64,000 nucleotides of DNA from Sinohyriopsis cumingii. Taxonomy: Eukaryota; Mollusca; Bivalvia; Unionida; Unionidae. Below the pieces are notes generated by a model. The model searched no databases. It saw only the letters and a list, made by a program, of their open reading frames with translations, and was not told the DNA's origin. Positions 10,946 through 24,342 of the stretch are shown here, piece by piece. Position 1 is the first letter of the stretch. The number at the start of each line of letters is the position of its first letter. The translations under genes were made by a program, and so were the position numbers. The stretch spans positions 142,129,251 through 142,193,250 of the forward strand of contig CM068827.1 in assembly GCA_028554795.2 (NCBI GenBank). The letters are read 5' to 3'.

Positions 10946-12111
10946 GACACCCATGCCCATACTAGGTAAAGGGCTTGTCACTTTGCATATCTGAACCAGG
11001 AATGCTGAATTTCAAAAATTCTAAAATAAATGCATCATCACTCAAGATTTTATAAAAATTAACATCGTTACAAAGACAAAGCCATGTAACTGCTCTCCAG
11101 CTTAGGATCTCACATTTAATTCATGCAAAGTTTAAAGGTCATCTATTCAAACTTAGCGTCTTCCCATGTAGCAAGGTTTCTTTTAGCTCGCAAAAACCAT
11201 TCCAATGCTTCATTCCAATTAAATGAATGTCTTTAACTGATATATGTAACGACTAACAGCTATAAGGGAGTTAACAACATAGTAAATATTCACAGGTGCT
11301 CAAAGATAATGGCAGTAGTTTTCTAGCCAAAACAACAAGACCATACTTGATCCAATGTAGCAGAAATGTCACAAGTCTTAAAATTTCAAGCTGAATATCA
11401 TATTTGTCGGAGTATCGTGTGAACTCCACTATGAACCTCACAGAACCCGATTTGCCAATGGATCGTGTGAAGGCAGATCAGAGTCTATGTCATTCATTTC
11501 CTGGCATATTATACACTGGCCAATCTAGGTCGATGACATTCATGGTCTGATGTGTCGTACACTCTGAAAAATGAAGCTGTGCAATTTATATAATACTTGT
11601 TTTACTTATTTTGGAACAATTATTGATGGAACTATCTTGTGTCACTCAATTAAAAATAAATAAAGACACAAAAAGAACAAAGTGAATAGAAAGTTTATCC
11701 AGGCACAAGTATGGGTTTTTACTTCCCATTTTCATCCCTCCTCAAATGCTGTTGTTTCCAGACCTGTCCATACAATTTAATTTCAAATTCACAATCTTCT
11801 GGGAAGACTTAAAAATGTTAGTTTCATCTGTTAAAACTGGCAGTCGTTCACAATGAGCTCAAATTTTAAAAATGTCCATATAATTAAGTGCCAACTCAAG
11901 CCCATATTTAAAAAAAACAAACATTCATTTAATCTCACAATTGAAAAATCTTTTCAGGAAACAAGTTTCATTTGGCCCCAGCTGAGTATGGGAAGACATT
12001 TTGTCCCCTGCAAACCAATTTCATTGTTTTCCAGCAGTTCTTCTGTGCTTACCACCTGCAGGTGAAGGGAAGGAACAAGCCTGATGTACACTCCTGCATG
12101 TCGTAAGAGGT
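10946..12111. other. Intron, nothing recognised
   Basis: Unique-looking AT-rich sequence; no exon with both splice sites and no repeat family assigned. Confidence 0.4.
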
Positions 12112-12292
12112 GACTAGTGGAAGTAGAGGCCATAGTTGCTCAGTGGTCAGTGTACCAGAAGGGCACAAGTTTGAATCCTACTATCAGCAAGGGTCAGCTA
12201 CCATCTGTATCCTTGAAGAAAACACTTTACTAAACTGCCGTGACACAGAAATAACCAACATGTGTTGTTGTGCCACAAAACACACACACACA
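12112..12292 (+). repeat. SINE family C copy
   Basis: A box 'catagttgctcagtggtcag', B box 'acaagtttgaatcctacta', 'atccttgaagaaaacacttt', and a short CA run at the 3' end. Confidence 0.7.
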
Positions 12293-13550
12293 CAAAATTC
12301 TCTTTATTTACTTATATCATCAAAACTTCAAAATAAATACTCTATAGTGATTTTACCTAAGAAACTGACTTCTTCTCATCAGAAGAAATCAATTTTTTTT
12401 TACAAGGCCACTGGCTCAAGTACAAAAGTATACAAAAAATATATTTAGTCAAACCCATCTACAGTGGCCACCCATGGGAAAAGGCCAAAGCGGCCTTGTT
12501 GACAGGTGACCACTGAAGGCAGGTTCATCTCACAAACTTGGTTCATAACAAATGCATGTACCATGTACCAAACAGCATTAGCATTATTATTAGTAGTGTC
12601 ATTACTATTATTTAGCATGAATTACTATTAGCAGTACTAGCATGATATCAAGATAAATGTATTTAGTGGAGCTATTTAGCAAAAACAAAAATAATACAAT
12701 AACAAAATGAAAGTTCCACACAAGATTGCTGTATCCTCACTCTAAACCCACATGTACATTACATCATCACTGATTCCCTTATCATTGTCAGGTGTGTCTA
12801 GGTTTTGATGGATCGCTTAGCAGTTCCTGTAGTTTGCATCCAAACTTTATCTATGACTGGGAAACAAAGTACTAACTTTTTGTTAGGCCAGTTTGGTATA
12901 ATTAGGCATGAAAACAGGTGTTCACCCTTCAAACAATGGATGGATGAAGCAGTTGCTCAAACTCACCAATATAAAAATGAGTCCACTTTTATGAGAGACC
13001 TTTGATGATTAGGTAAACAAATTTCCTACAGCTAATGATGTACCAATATATATGCCATGCCTTGCTCTTGAAACCAAAGAAGCTGAACTTGAATAGTTGG
13101 GGCAGACACTGCTGATATGCTCCAGTGACCACATAATGCAGGGTGAAACCAATCATGTGGAAAACAGGTGACATCTGATTATATGACATTTATTTAGGAA
13201 ATTTGCTGGAGGTGGGGTGAATTAGAATGGACCAAGTGACTGCTGAACTCAAGTGGCCATTAGGAATGGTTTGACAGCTGGTCTTTCACCCCTTGATTGG
13301 TAATAAATATCACACTACATGAAGGAGACAAGTGAACATCACCTTGTCATGGCTTTGTTTCAAGAATGATGATTGTTCTGAATGGCAAGTAAATGAAATA
13401 AGGAATGGGCCAATTACTGATTGCCAATACAGTTCCTTTACAATAAATATATTTCCCAAATATTGTCAATTATTCATGAATCAGGTGGAAAAAGAAGACA
13501 CATAAATATGGAGGATTTGGGTTTCAAGCTGATACAGCTATATACTTAAA
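12293..13550. other. Intron, nothing recognised
   Basis: Includes a short interrupted AC/ATT-rich patch near 12580-12640. A 66-codon plus-strand frame (12805-13005) shows no family match and no splice sites. Confidence 0.4.
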
Positions 13551-13551
13551 C

Positions 13552-13688
13552 TATAAGGTGCATCAGTACAAGACAGTCCCTCACTATAAGGTGCATTAGT
13601 ACAAGACAGTCTCTCACTATAAGGTACATCATTATAAGTCAGCCCCTCACTATAAGGTGCATCAGTGCAAGACAGCTCATCACTATAA
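13552..13688. repeat. 33 bp minisatellite, 4 copies
   Basis: Unit 'actataaggtgcatcagtac' plus 'aagacagtccctc', four diverged copies, directly preceding the 44 bp array. Confidence 0.85.
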
Positions 13689-13701
13689 GGTGGTTAGTGT
13701 C

Positions 13702-15490
13702 ATGGATCCTATCTTCCATGTGGTATGATATGACTGGAAAGCACACTCTGACTGATCTTCCATGTGGTACAATATGACTGGAAAGCACACTTTGACCTAT
13801 CTTCCAAGTGGTATGATATGACTGGAAAGCACACTTTGACTGATCTTCCATGTGGTATGCTATGACTGGAAAGCACACTTTGACTGATCTTCCATGTGGT
13901 ATGCTATGACTGGAAAGCACACTTTGACTGATCTTCCATGTGGTACAATATGACTGGAAAGCAAACTGACCTATCTTCCAAGTGGTATGATATGACTGGA
14001 AAGCACACTTTGACTGATCTTCCATGTGGTATGATATGACTGGAAAGCACACTTTGACTGATCTTCCATGTGGTATGCTATGACTGGAAAGCACACTTTG
14101 ACTGATCTTCCATGTGGCATGATATGACTGGAAAGCACACTTTGACTGATCTTCCATGTGGTATGATATGACTGGAAAGCACACTTTGACTGATCTTCCA
14201 TGTGGTATGATATGACTGAAAAGCACACTTTGACCTATCTTCCAAGTGGTATGATATGACTGGAAAGCACACTTTGACTGATCTTCCATGTGGTATGCTA
14301 TGACTGGAAAGCACACTTTGACTGATCTTCCATGTGGTACAATATGACTGGAAAGCACACTTTGACTGATCTTCCAAGTGGTATGATATGACTGGAAAGC
14401 ACACTTTAACTGATCTTCCATGTGGCATGATATGACTGGAAAGCAGACTTTGACTGATCTTCCATGTGGTATGATATGACTGGAAAGCACACTTTGACTG
14501 ATCTTCCATGTGGTTTGATATGACTGGAAAGCACACTTTGACTGATCTTCCATGTGGTATGATATGACTGGAAAGCACACTTTGACCTATCTTCCATGTG
14601 GTATGATATGACTGGAAAGCACACTTTGACTGATCTTCCATGTGGCATGATATGACTGGAAAGCAGACTTTGACTGATCTTCCATGTGGTATGATATGAC
14701 TGGAAAGCACACTTTGACCTATCTTCCAAGTGGTATGATATGACTGGAAAGCACACTTTGACTGATCTTCCATGTGGTATGATATGACTGGAAAGCACAC
14801 TTTGACCTATCTTCCATGTGGTATGATATGACTGGAAAGCACACTTTGACTGATCTTCCATGTGGCATGATATGACTGGAAAGCAGACTTTGACTGATCT
14901 TCCATGTGGTATGATATGACTGGAAAGCACACTTTGACCTATCTTCCAAGTGGTATGATATGACTGGAAAGCACACTTTGACTGATCTTCCATGTGGTAT
15001 GCTATGACTGGAAAGCACACTTTGACCTATCTTCCATGTGGTATAATATGACTGGAAAGCACACTCTGACCTATCTTCCAAGTGGTATGATATGACTGGA
15101 AAGCACACTTTGACCTATCTTCCATGTGGTATGATATGACTGGAAAGCACACTTTGACTGATCTTCCATGTGGTATGCTATGACTGGAAAGCACACTTTG
15201 ACTGATCTTCCATGTGGTATGCTATGACTGGAAAGCACACTTTGACCTATCTTCCAAGTGGTATGATATGACTGGAAAGCACACTTTGACTGATCTTCCA
15301 TGTGGTATGATATGACTGGAAAGCACACTTTGACTGATCTTCCATGTGGTACAATATGACTGGAAAGCACACTCTGACTGATCTTCCATGTGGTATGATA
15401 TAACTGTAAAGCACACTGACCTATTTTCCATGTTGTACAATATAACTGGAAAGCACCGACTTTGGTCCTGTCTTCCATGTAGTATGATAC
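13702..15490. repeat. 44 bp satellite array, about 40 copies
   Basis: Unit of 44 bp: 'gatcttccatgtggtatgat' plus 'atgactggaaagcacacttt' plus 'gact'. Two head variants alternate (gatcttccatgtgg and ctatcttccaagtgg), along with 'ggcatgat', 'ggtatgct' and 'ggtacaat' subtypes, giving a higher-order pattern. The minus strand of the unit lacks stops in all three frames, so several long overlapping frames (up to 313 codons) appear. They are not genes. Confidence 0.97.
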
Positions 15491-15976
15491 TATTTTGACC
15501 CATCATAGAAACAAGTCATTCATACCGTTAACAGCTAAAACACGATATTTAGCTCTTTTGTAATTCTTGCATGTTATATCACTCTTGCAGTCATAAATTT
15601 ACAAACTGGTTTCAAGCTTTTGATTTAAGACATGTGAAAATATGTGGCCCAACTATACCTGAAGTATTAGGAATTAAATGTTTTTTTTTGTTGGGATCCA
15701 AAAAGTATGCCACAAAAATGTAAATTTTTGGGACATTATGCAGTCTCACCTGAAAATTCTCATTTTTAAACAATGTATTAGTCTATTTTATGGTATAAAC
15801 AGATGTTCAAAACCTTATTATCTGAAATGAAAACTTTTTATGAAAAATTTGATACTGAGATAAATAAAATAAGTGAAAATTGATAGGAGATATAGAATTA
15901 CTTTCTTTTGATTTTTTAAATTTAATTATAACGTTATGTTTTATGCAAGAAATGGGATGACACAACATTTTTATGA
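15491..15976. other. Intron, nothing recognised
   Basis: Strongly AT-rich between the 44 bp array and a family A SINE. Confidence 0.4.
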
Positions 15977-15987
15977 TGCAATATTGC

Positions 15988-16227
15988 TGTTCATGTTGTA
16001 GGGTTTAACGCCATTTTTCAGCACAAGATAGGCTATACATGGCAGCCAGAATTAATGGTGGAGGAAGAACCTGGGAAAACCCCGGAAAGAACCACCAACC
16101 CACAAGAAGCTACTGGCAAGCTTTCTCATATGCCCACATTGGCTGAACCCAAGACTTGAACCCATGAAGACAGAGGTGAGATGACAGTGATCCATAATGG
16201 TGAACGTTTTAGACCACTCGGGGCCCC
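15988..16227 (-). repeat. SINE family A copy with target duplication
   Basis: tRNA head (minus) 'ggggccccgagtggtctaaa' with a degenerate B box, then the body, then tail 'gcgttaaaccctacaacatg'. An 11 bp direct repeat 'tgcaatattgc' flanks it at 15977-15987 and 16228-16238. Confidence 0.92.
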
Positions 16228-16238
16228 TGCAATATTGC

Positions 16239-17103
16239 AACATCAAATATACATTAATGAAAATAAGAATAATCCCTCCCTGTGTTAGTGACTCTGAATT
16301 TCAATTGTAATACATGAAAAAAGCAGGAAATATTTATGTCTGGCCAGAATCTGATGAAGAAATTTCATGTGAACCTATATGGCATCTTGTTTCAAACTTA
16401 AAAGAACCAGAATTTTTCAGTGAAAGGGGTCATTTTAAATTGAATGTCACTGAAAATGAATAAAGACAGAATCAATGAAACTTCATGGACAGGTGAATTT
16501 CAAATAGTGCATGTAAAGGAAATTTATGTACTCTAGAAAATATTAAGAAATTAATTTGCTTATTTCTTGAAAAAAAGTAGTGAATTTTCTTGCTGACTAC
16601 AGATACAATGCACTAGACACTTAAAACATACCAGTTTTAGCATATACTGGGATGTATGAATCATATTTAGTGTCCATAACCTTTAGACAATGTTAATTGT
16701 CATGCTTAATTCTACAAAACTCCCAGTAATCATGTTTTAAAACTAAGTTTATTATTTTTTCCACATACATCAAATATTTGATTGAAAATTCCGTGGAAGT
16801 TTGTCAGAATATGGTTTCATTTATTTTTGAATTTCAGCAGAATTGGCCAAGAGAAATGTTTCTTTTTATAAAAGAGCTGTATCATTTATCTGTGTCCAAT
16901 TACCATATGCCAATTAACCAAGTTGTTAAGCAGAATCTTTTGATATATTGCTTCAATGACATAAAGTCTATTGTGCTTTTGAAATGAAAGTACATATAGT
17001 GTCTGTAACCTTTTTCTGTTCTTTGTTAACCAATTGATATTTGTATCATACTGTTTTGTAGAAGGCAAGATAGGTGTTTAACTGATGCAAACGGTTTCAG
17101 AAA
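16239..17103. other. Intron, nothing recognised
   Basis: Only short AT-rich open frames; no element assigned. Confidence 0.4.
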
Positions 17104-17115
17104 CTTTATCAAAGT

Positions 17116-17350
17116 TGTTATTGTTGTTGTTGTTGTTGTAGGGTTTAACGCCATTTTTCAGCACAGGATAGGTATTAATGGTGGAGGAAGAACCCGGGAA
17201 ACCCCGGAAAGAACCACCGACCCACGATAAGCTACTGGCAAGCTTTCTCACATACCCACAGTAGCCGAATCCAAGACTCGAACCCACGCAAACAGAGGTG
17301 AGATGGCAGTGACCTGTAACGGAGAGCGCTTTAGACCACTCGGCCACTAT
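17116..17350 (-). repeat. SINE family A copy with target duplication
   Basis: Head on minus 'gtggccgagtggtctaaagc', B box 'gtgggttcgagtcttgg', CAA-repeat tail at 17116-17140. A perfect 12 bp direct repeat 'ctttatcaaagt' flanks it at 17104-17115 and 17351-17362. It lacks about 20 bp of body ('ggctatacatggc') present in sister copies. Confidence 0.93.
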
Positions 17351-17362
17351 CTTTATCAAAGT

Positions 17363-17865
17363 AATATAAGTGTTACTGTTTGTTATGTGAAATCGATATA
17401 ACTAATATTATACTAGTTACAAATTTAGTTTAAACTGTTGTCAGAAACTGGCTTATTCCTTAGTTGTGCTCTTTATTACTAAAATGTTTTTGTTTGCTTA
17501 AGTTCTAAATATGTTACTTTACATAAAAAAATAAATGTTTAAATCTTTTAATAATATTTATTAGTATATTATATGCACCATGTAGTATCCATAACCTCAT
17601 CCCACCTGGTGTAAAACTAATGTAGAAAAAAATGTATTAACAGTCAACTGTTGAACATGAAAAATCTACAAGTCAAAAGTTTTGAATTTTACAAAATAAT
17701 TAATTGTGCAGGAATTTGGACCATGTCTTATTTGACCACTTATGAGACACTTGAGCCACATACCATGTTTCAGCCATAATTAATGCAGCTTGTTCTAAGG
17801 AACTTTGTGAAAAATACCGAAACCTGCACCTAACTAAATAATTACTCTTACTCTCATTCTATTTT
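17363..17865. other. Intron, nothing recognised
   Basis: AT-rich spacer leading into the 54 bp array; no coding or repeat signal. Confidence 0.4.
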
Positions 17866-19150
17866 AGACTTACTAGGTACTGTGCTCAGTGTTGATAAAT
17901 GATTTATCTCATTCTAGTTACTAGCACGGTGCTCAGAATGGACAAATTATTATTTTCATTCTAATTAAGACTTACTAACATGGTGCTCGGTGTGAATAAA
18001 TGATCATGTTCAGTCTAATTAAGACTTACTAGCATAGTGCTCAGTGTGGATAAATGGTTATTCTCATTCTAATTAAGACTTACTAGCATAGTGCTCAGTG
18101 CAGATAAATGATTATTTTCATTCTAATTAAGACTTACTAGTACGGTGCTCAGTGTGGATAAATGATTATTTTCATTCTAATTAAGACTTACTAAAGCACG
18201 GTGCTCAGTGTGGAGAAATGATTATTTTCATTCTAATTAAGACTCACTAGCATGGTGCTCAGTGTGGATAAATGATTATTTTCATTCTAATTAAGACTTA
18301 CTAAAGCACGGTGCTCAGTGTGGAGAAATGATTATTTTCATTCTAATTAAGACTTACTAGTATGGTGCTCAGTGTGGATAAATGATTATTTTCATTCTAA
18401 TTAAGACTTACTAGCATAGTGCTCAGTGTGGATAAATGGTTATTCTCATTCTAATTAAGACTTACTAGCACAGTACTCAGTGCAGATAAATGATTATTTT
18501 CATTCTAATTAAGACTTACTAGTATGGTGCTCAGTGTGGATAAATGATTATTTTCATTCTAATTAAGACTTACTAGCATAGTGCTCAGTGAGGATAAATG
18601 ATTATTTTCATTCTAATTAAGACTTACTAGCATGCTGCTCAGTGTGGATAAATGATTATTTTCATTCTAATTAAGACTTACTAGCATAGTGCTCAGTGTG
18701 GATAAATGGTTATTCTCATTCTAATTAAGACTTACTAGCATAGTGCTCAGTGTGGATAAATGATCATGTTCAGCCTAATTAAGACTTACTAGCATAGTGC
18801 TCAGTGTGGATAAATGATCATGTTCAGTCTAATTAAGACTTACTAGCATAGTGCTCAGTGTGGATAAATGATCATGTTCAGTCTAATTAAGACTTACTAG
18901 CATAGTGCTCAGTGTGGATAAATGATCATGTTCAGTCTAATTAAGACTTACTAGCATGGTGCTCAGTGTGGATAAATGGTTATTCTCATTCTAATTAAGA
19001 CTTACTAGCACAGTACTCAGTGTGGAGAAACAAGTATTCTCATTCGAATTAAGACTTACTAGCACAGTGATTGGTATAAACTAGTCTGATTTAATTAAAC
19101 CTTTGTTGGTACTGCGCTCAGTGTGGATAAATAATTGTTCTCATTGCTGT
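17866..19150. repeat. 54 bp satellite array, about 23 copies
   Basis: Unit 'gacttactagcatagtgctc' plus 'agtgtggataaatgattatt' plus 'ttcattctaattaa'. Subtypes differ at 'ggttattctcatt', 'gatcatgttcagtct' and 'taaagcacgg'. Four consecutive 'gatcatgttcag' units at about 18760-18940 indicate local amplification. Edge units are more diverged. Confidence 0.96.
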
Positions 19151-20460
19151 ATTTTCTAATGACATTATCTTAACATTATACTTCACTTGATACATTCAGG
19201 GACATATGAAATGATATGTCATATGTAATTAAATGGCTAAAAAGAAAATACTTTATTTTAGAACATTATACACTTAATAAAATAAATAACTGCACAATAT
19301 CTTTCAGAAAATTAATTATATCATGATATTTTGTACATCAGAAACTATTTTCTATAAAACCATTAAAATGTTTACCAAAAACAGAAATTGAAAATGTCAC
19401 AAATGATACATATCATGCACAAGTTGTCTGAGAAGAGGAAGCCATGAAAAAAATGTAGTAATCAAAGAGAGAAACACAAATACACTTTATAATTTGTTTT
19501 TATTATTTTTTGTTCTGAACAACTAAGGTTTTTTGGAACAATATGAAATTACTTCCTGAACTATCTTCTTTCTACTGGAGTTCACTTGGGAGGTCAGGAA
19601 TTAAATTGGTGTGGGAAAAAGGAATCCTAGCCAGAGAGCCCTTCCTTTGGCCATGGTTACTTAGGTAAGTAGGTGCTAAATCTGGTTGACTGACATGTTG
19701 GAAGGGCCTTGGAATAAGAAGATGTATGTGAAACCTGTTGGGGGTTTTCACAAACACAAAAAAATCTTGGACCATATCCAGACCAGACTTCACTATACAT
19801 AAATATTTTGAGTTCTGGACCCTTATCATATGTGTACTGTGTCTAAGGAGTGGTCCACATGTGAAAAAATTCACCTGGAAAAATAAGAAGTAAAGAATGC
19901 TTTCCTCTTGACATGAATGAAGACTAAAAGACAGTAACTAATACAATAATTTTCTGCATATACTTTCCACAGTTTTTGACATTTTCATTAATTTTCTTGT
20001 TTGCTATTATTATTGTTCAGCTTATCCCAAGATTAGAAGTTACCACTTCTGATATGGAAATGTGTGTTGGGTATTTTCTTTTGGGTTTCCTTATAGGTGA
20101 AAAATTATTTTTTCTACAGAAAATAAAAAGAATAAATAAAAGTAGTATCAGATCTGAAAATTTAAATGTATTACAACTCCACAGTTATAAACTAAGTAAC
20201 AGAAAGAAGCTAGACCAAGAAATTCTGTAAAATTCAACAAATAATTTATGTCCCTATAATACAAAGTCATAATTCAAATGACACAGTAATTTTAATTAAA
20301 TCTAAAATAATCCTAAATGTTCTATCAGAAGTCCAGAAGTATAGGATGTTCTGAATTAATTCAAATAATCTTGAATGTCTTGATGTACCAGGATTTATAA
20401 ATGTCTTTAAGTATCAATAGTCTTGAATGTGCTGATATACCAATTGTAAAACTCCCACTT
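19151..20460. other. Intron, nothing recognised
   Basis: AT-rich. A 100-codon minus frame (19572-19874) and an 84-codon plus frame (19976-20230) have no recognisable domain or splice context. Confidence 0.4.
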
Positions 20461-21625
20461 TGTCATGCCCCTTCTTCTAAGGAGTGTGGGTTGACTGACT
20501 GATTGTACCTTCTTTCAAGGTGTCCGCTTTATTCTGTTCTCTTTGTCTAGGAGATGATCACCCTCAGCGTTATTGCCCAGATCGAGTAAACTTATAGAAT
20601 AAATTGAGATCTGAGCAGATATATAGAACAGAATGACTCGAACCCCTATATACAGAAATCAAAATTTCATCAATTACATAAACAATGGTGATAACACAAT
20701 ACATTAGGAAGATACACTTCTTTTTGGAATAAATCTTTCACCGAATTTTCAAAACACAACTATATTTATAAAAATAGCTGATCTATTTTACTGACAGAAT
20801 TAGTTCATCATATGATAGAGTGAACAATCGAAGCATTGCCTTGTACAATTGCATAACCTGCTTATCTCTGGTTCGCTCCAATTTCACTGTAGCTGTTCTC
20901 TGTCCTTTCACCTTTTTCCTCTCTTTTTCTCTCCCAACCTCCCTACTGTCTCACCTCCTTTCGGCCCTCAAACTTTGTGTGGGTAGGTGGATGTGTAAGC
21001 ATGTAGATACACAGATATGTGGATATGTTAGTGTGTATGTACATCTGATATTACTTCTGGGAATATGTCTGAAGAGCTATTTTCACCTTTTTGTGCTAAG
21101 TGTTTCTCGCTTCTACTGCCAAAATTGTGTCTGTCAACCTTCCAGACATCCGGTCCCTTAGACAAATGTTTTACAAGAGAATTTCTTCCTGACTCTTGGA
21201 GTCCCCTGAACCTTTACTCTTGCAGCAAAGCTTAGACTAATTAGATTTTTTGATGGGGGGAATATGAACAGCTAGGAAATATCATGTGGCAAACACGCCC
21301 CTTATTTAGCATAACCAATCTAGGCGCCAAAATTGAGGTCAACTTTACCTTCCAGGTTTTCAACTAACGGTTTCTAGAAATTTTCAATTTCAAAAGATCC
21401 ACTATGAAATCGAAGTTAGCCGTGTCCCTAATAGTCCATCTCACAGTTAAGTAAATGAATACTTAATTTAAAAATCACTACCACTACCGACCAGACATTT
21501 GCAATCACTGCAGTATAGCGATTTAACAAGCGCCTGTCCCCATAAATCTAATTAATTGTTCTCTGGCCCAAACTAATGTGCTTTTAGTAGATCGACAGTA
21601 ATCTGCCCCATCATGCCAATAGTCT
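20461..21625 (-). mobile_element. Unclassified interspersed element F, short copy
   Basis: The reverse complement of this segment matches 32979-34895 at both ends: 'aaaagcacattagtttg' at the left and 'acaccttgaaagaaggtaca' near the right. Shared internal landmarks are 'tctgttctatatatctgctc' and 'attccaaaaagaagtgta'. Compared with the other copy it lacks about 700 bp between 'agcataaaggt' and 'gaaaatagctcttcag'. Its sense strand ends with 'aataaagcggacacc', which could be a polyadenylation signal. No transposase or reverse transcriptase is visible. It may be a solo LTR or a non-autonomous element. Confidence 0.7.
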
Positions 21626-23689
21626 TGAATATGTTAAAATAGTCTTGATGTACACACTGATAATTCAGAATGTCTTTGAATGAATTTATAATAATCCCAA
21701 AAGAGGGTTTTAGGCCAAAAAGTAAATGAGCACTTTGTAATTCCAAAGAAAAATTTAAATAAATGATTCCTCTCAGATTATATCTAAAAGGTCTGATCAT
21801 AGATTCCCAAAGTCTGATATTAAAAGCATGAATGAAGACTTTGCTTACAAAACCTATATACACTAATTTCACTTGACGTAAGATATAACAGAATGCCCAG
21901 GATGGGGGTCATTTCAAATGGAAAATTCCAACAAATTTGTTTCAGGGCCTGTGTTTTGTAAAATGCAGGAGAGCTGCGAACAGCTGTCCTTATAGTGTTG
22001 AGAGTTATTCATTCTCCTCATTTTTTTTACTGCATAAGTTCAAAGGAACAGTGATAACTATTAATGTTAATGTTGACAGAGTAAAATTGCAAATTCAAAA
22101 AATAAACACTGGTTTGATATGATGAAGTCACCATCAGGAATAAATAATAAGTTTCATCATTAAACTAAATTAATGTTTTAATGACTTTCCTGCCATTAAA
22201 GTATTTATGACATCAATTATGGCACATGACATCATATATCAAAATGGTGGAACTTGTGAACATATCAGCATTTGTGAAAGGCAACTGCCATGAAATCTAG
22301 AACAAAAATTTAGAAGTTCACTCAGAAAACATACATCTGGAAATCTTTGTTTTGAATAATATAATTGTGGAGAGGAATGGACTAGTCTTCTGGAAGCAAT
22401 TTAACAAGTACGATGGTACATGAAACTAATTGTGCTCCTCCAAACACAAGCCCTGAAATTAATAATCATTTTGTTTACCATTTATAATCTTTAAAAAATC
22501 AGGAAAGCAAATATGACAATAGTCAGGTAGGCCAAAACTCTACCCTCAATCATGGACAAAGGTTAAGTACATAATACAAGTTAAATATACAAAACAAAAG
22601 TCACATAACTTAGGCAAACATGAAATGTACTAGATTTGAACAGAAAAAGGTCTATAGCACAAACAGAACAAACAAAGATGGTGTTAATTGTGTTAATTAT
22701 TTTAGATGACAGAGTCTTTAACTTTGTGATTAAATATTATCATATTTGCTGCAAAATGCTGAAAGTCAAGCTTGACCAAGATCTTCTAAATGTAAAGCCA
22801 CACACCAAATTTGGTTTAATCCATTAAGACCTTTAAATTTTATCAGCTGAAATTAAATTCCTGATGGATCATGCAACATGTGATATCATAGAACGTGATG
22901 GACAGACATGGGTAACACTAAAGACCCCCTCCATGTAAAGACAAAAAGCTCTCCTTTATTCTTGGTTTTTTTGGGACACAAACAATCTCTGCAAGACTGA
23001 AAATAAAACACATTTCAACTAACTTTTAATACAAACTGGTACATGGCTCAATTTCAGGTCATTATAAATGCTCAAAAGGGAAAACAACATTTTCCCCAGT
23101 TTGTAAGTTTAGAAGTAAGATGCTCTTGAATACATGTAATCATAAAAACTTAACAGCTTCATATGGAAGGTGGATGTTCATGGAAGATGGTATACTTAAA
23201 TTGCAAGGCATAAACACACATTTTCAGAATATACATTTGTTTTTCAGAAATAATTTCACCCTTTTTTAAATATGAAAGCAAGTGCCCTCAATCCCTCTCA
23301 CTTAGATCCATTAGATAAACAGGAAGCTTGCCTTGTTGCTAAAGACATTACTAGTGCAGGGAATTATACAGTAGCTTGCATCAAATTAGCATTCTCAGAC
23401 CCACTTCAATCCAATTTTACACTCCACTAATGCCTAATGGCTTGCTATTTGAAGTTCATTTTCAGTCTTTATAGATAAGTGTGGTTTAATAGCCTGGGTT
23501 GAGTTAGGAAAGATACATCTCAATTTTTGTAGTCTATTGGATCCCTGACCATGGAACACTTCTCAATAAAACTTTCTCACACCACTGCTTAAAAGAGAAA
23601 AAACAAGAGTACCTAGAATGGATCGATGCTCTACTGGCTAAAATAATTTCCATGGATTCAAGAAAAGACAATTTCTTCTTTTTAACTGA
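21626..23689. other. Intron, nothing recognised
   Basis: AT-rich with several short open frames (for example 22636-22827) that resemble nothing known to me. Confidence 0.4.
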
Positions 23690-24320
23690 AAAGTGTTGAA
23701 ACCATGTCTGATATTTTCCAGCAACAGCAAGATTTTCAAATTAGCCACTGTAGCAGCCATACTGATTGGCAGTAAGACTGGCATCATTTTCATTTAGGGC
23801 AACTAGACATCATTAAAAGTCTTCTGGGAAACCTCGTGTGGCTATGAGGATCCATTGAAGAGTAGTAGCAAAAACAAGATTTTCAATATGGTTACCAATG
23901 TGGCCATATTGAAAGTCAGATCAGCACCATTTTCATTTAGGACCAACTAATCATCATAAGAAGCTCTTGTTGAAAACCACATGTCAATATGTCAACCATC
24001 TTGGAGGAATAGCAATAAAAATATTTTCAAAATAGCCAACATTATGGACACTTTGAAGGTTAGATCAGCACCATCTTAATTTAGATTCAATTTGAGATCA
24101 TAAGGAATCTTCTGGTAGAAATTCCATGACAATAGCAATAACTTGATTTTCAAAATGGCCATACTAAGTATCAGCTTATCAAGATTTTCATTTAGGACTA
24201 ACTCAACAAAGCTAAGCATTATAGGTCTGAACTCTTCTAAGGTTGCTGAAAATTTTCCTTGTTTGAGAAGAGAGATTATGCAATGCCAGATAAAAACAAT
24301 TTTCAAAAAATGCAACAATT
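23690..24320. repeat. Degenerate tandem family, unit about 150 bp
   Basis: Repeating landmarks: 'aagattttcaa(t/a)a(t/a)ggcca', 'gatcagcaccattttcattt' then 'aggac', and 'aatcatcataaggaa(t)cttct'. About four diverged copies. Confidence 0.65.
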
Positions 24321-24342
24321 TAAAAGCAATTTAAAATATTGA

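Noticed and set aside
13639-15506. Large overlapping minus-strand frames (up to 313 codons) with repeated CFPVISYHMEDQSK-like peptides
   Set aside because: They are translations of the 44 bp satellite, which lacks stops on that strand in all three frames; the frames begin and end with the array.
20820-21161. Plus-strand 113-codon hydrophobic frame
   Set aside because: It is inside the repeated element F; the second copy does not preserve the frame.
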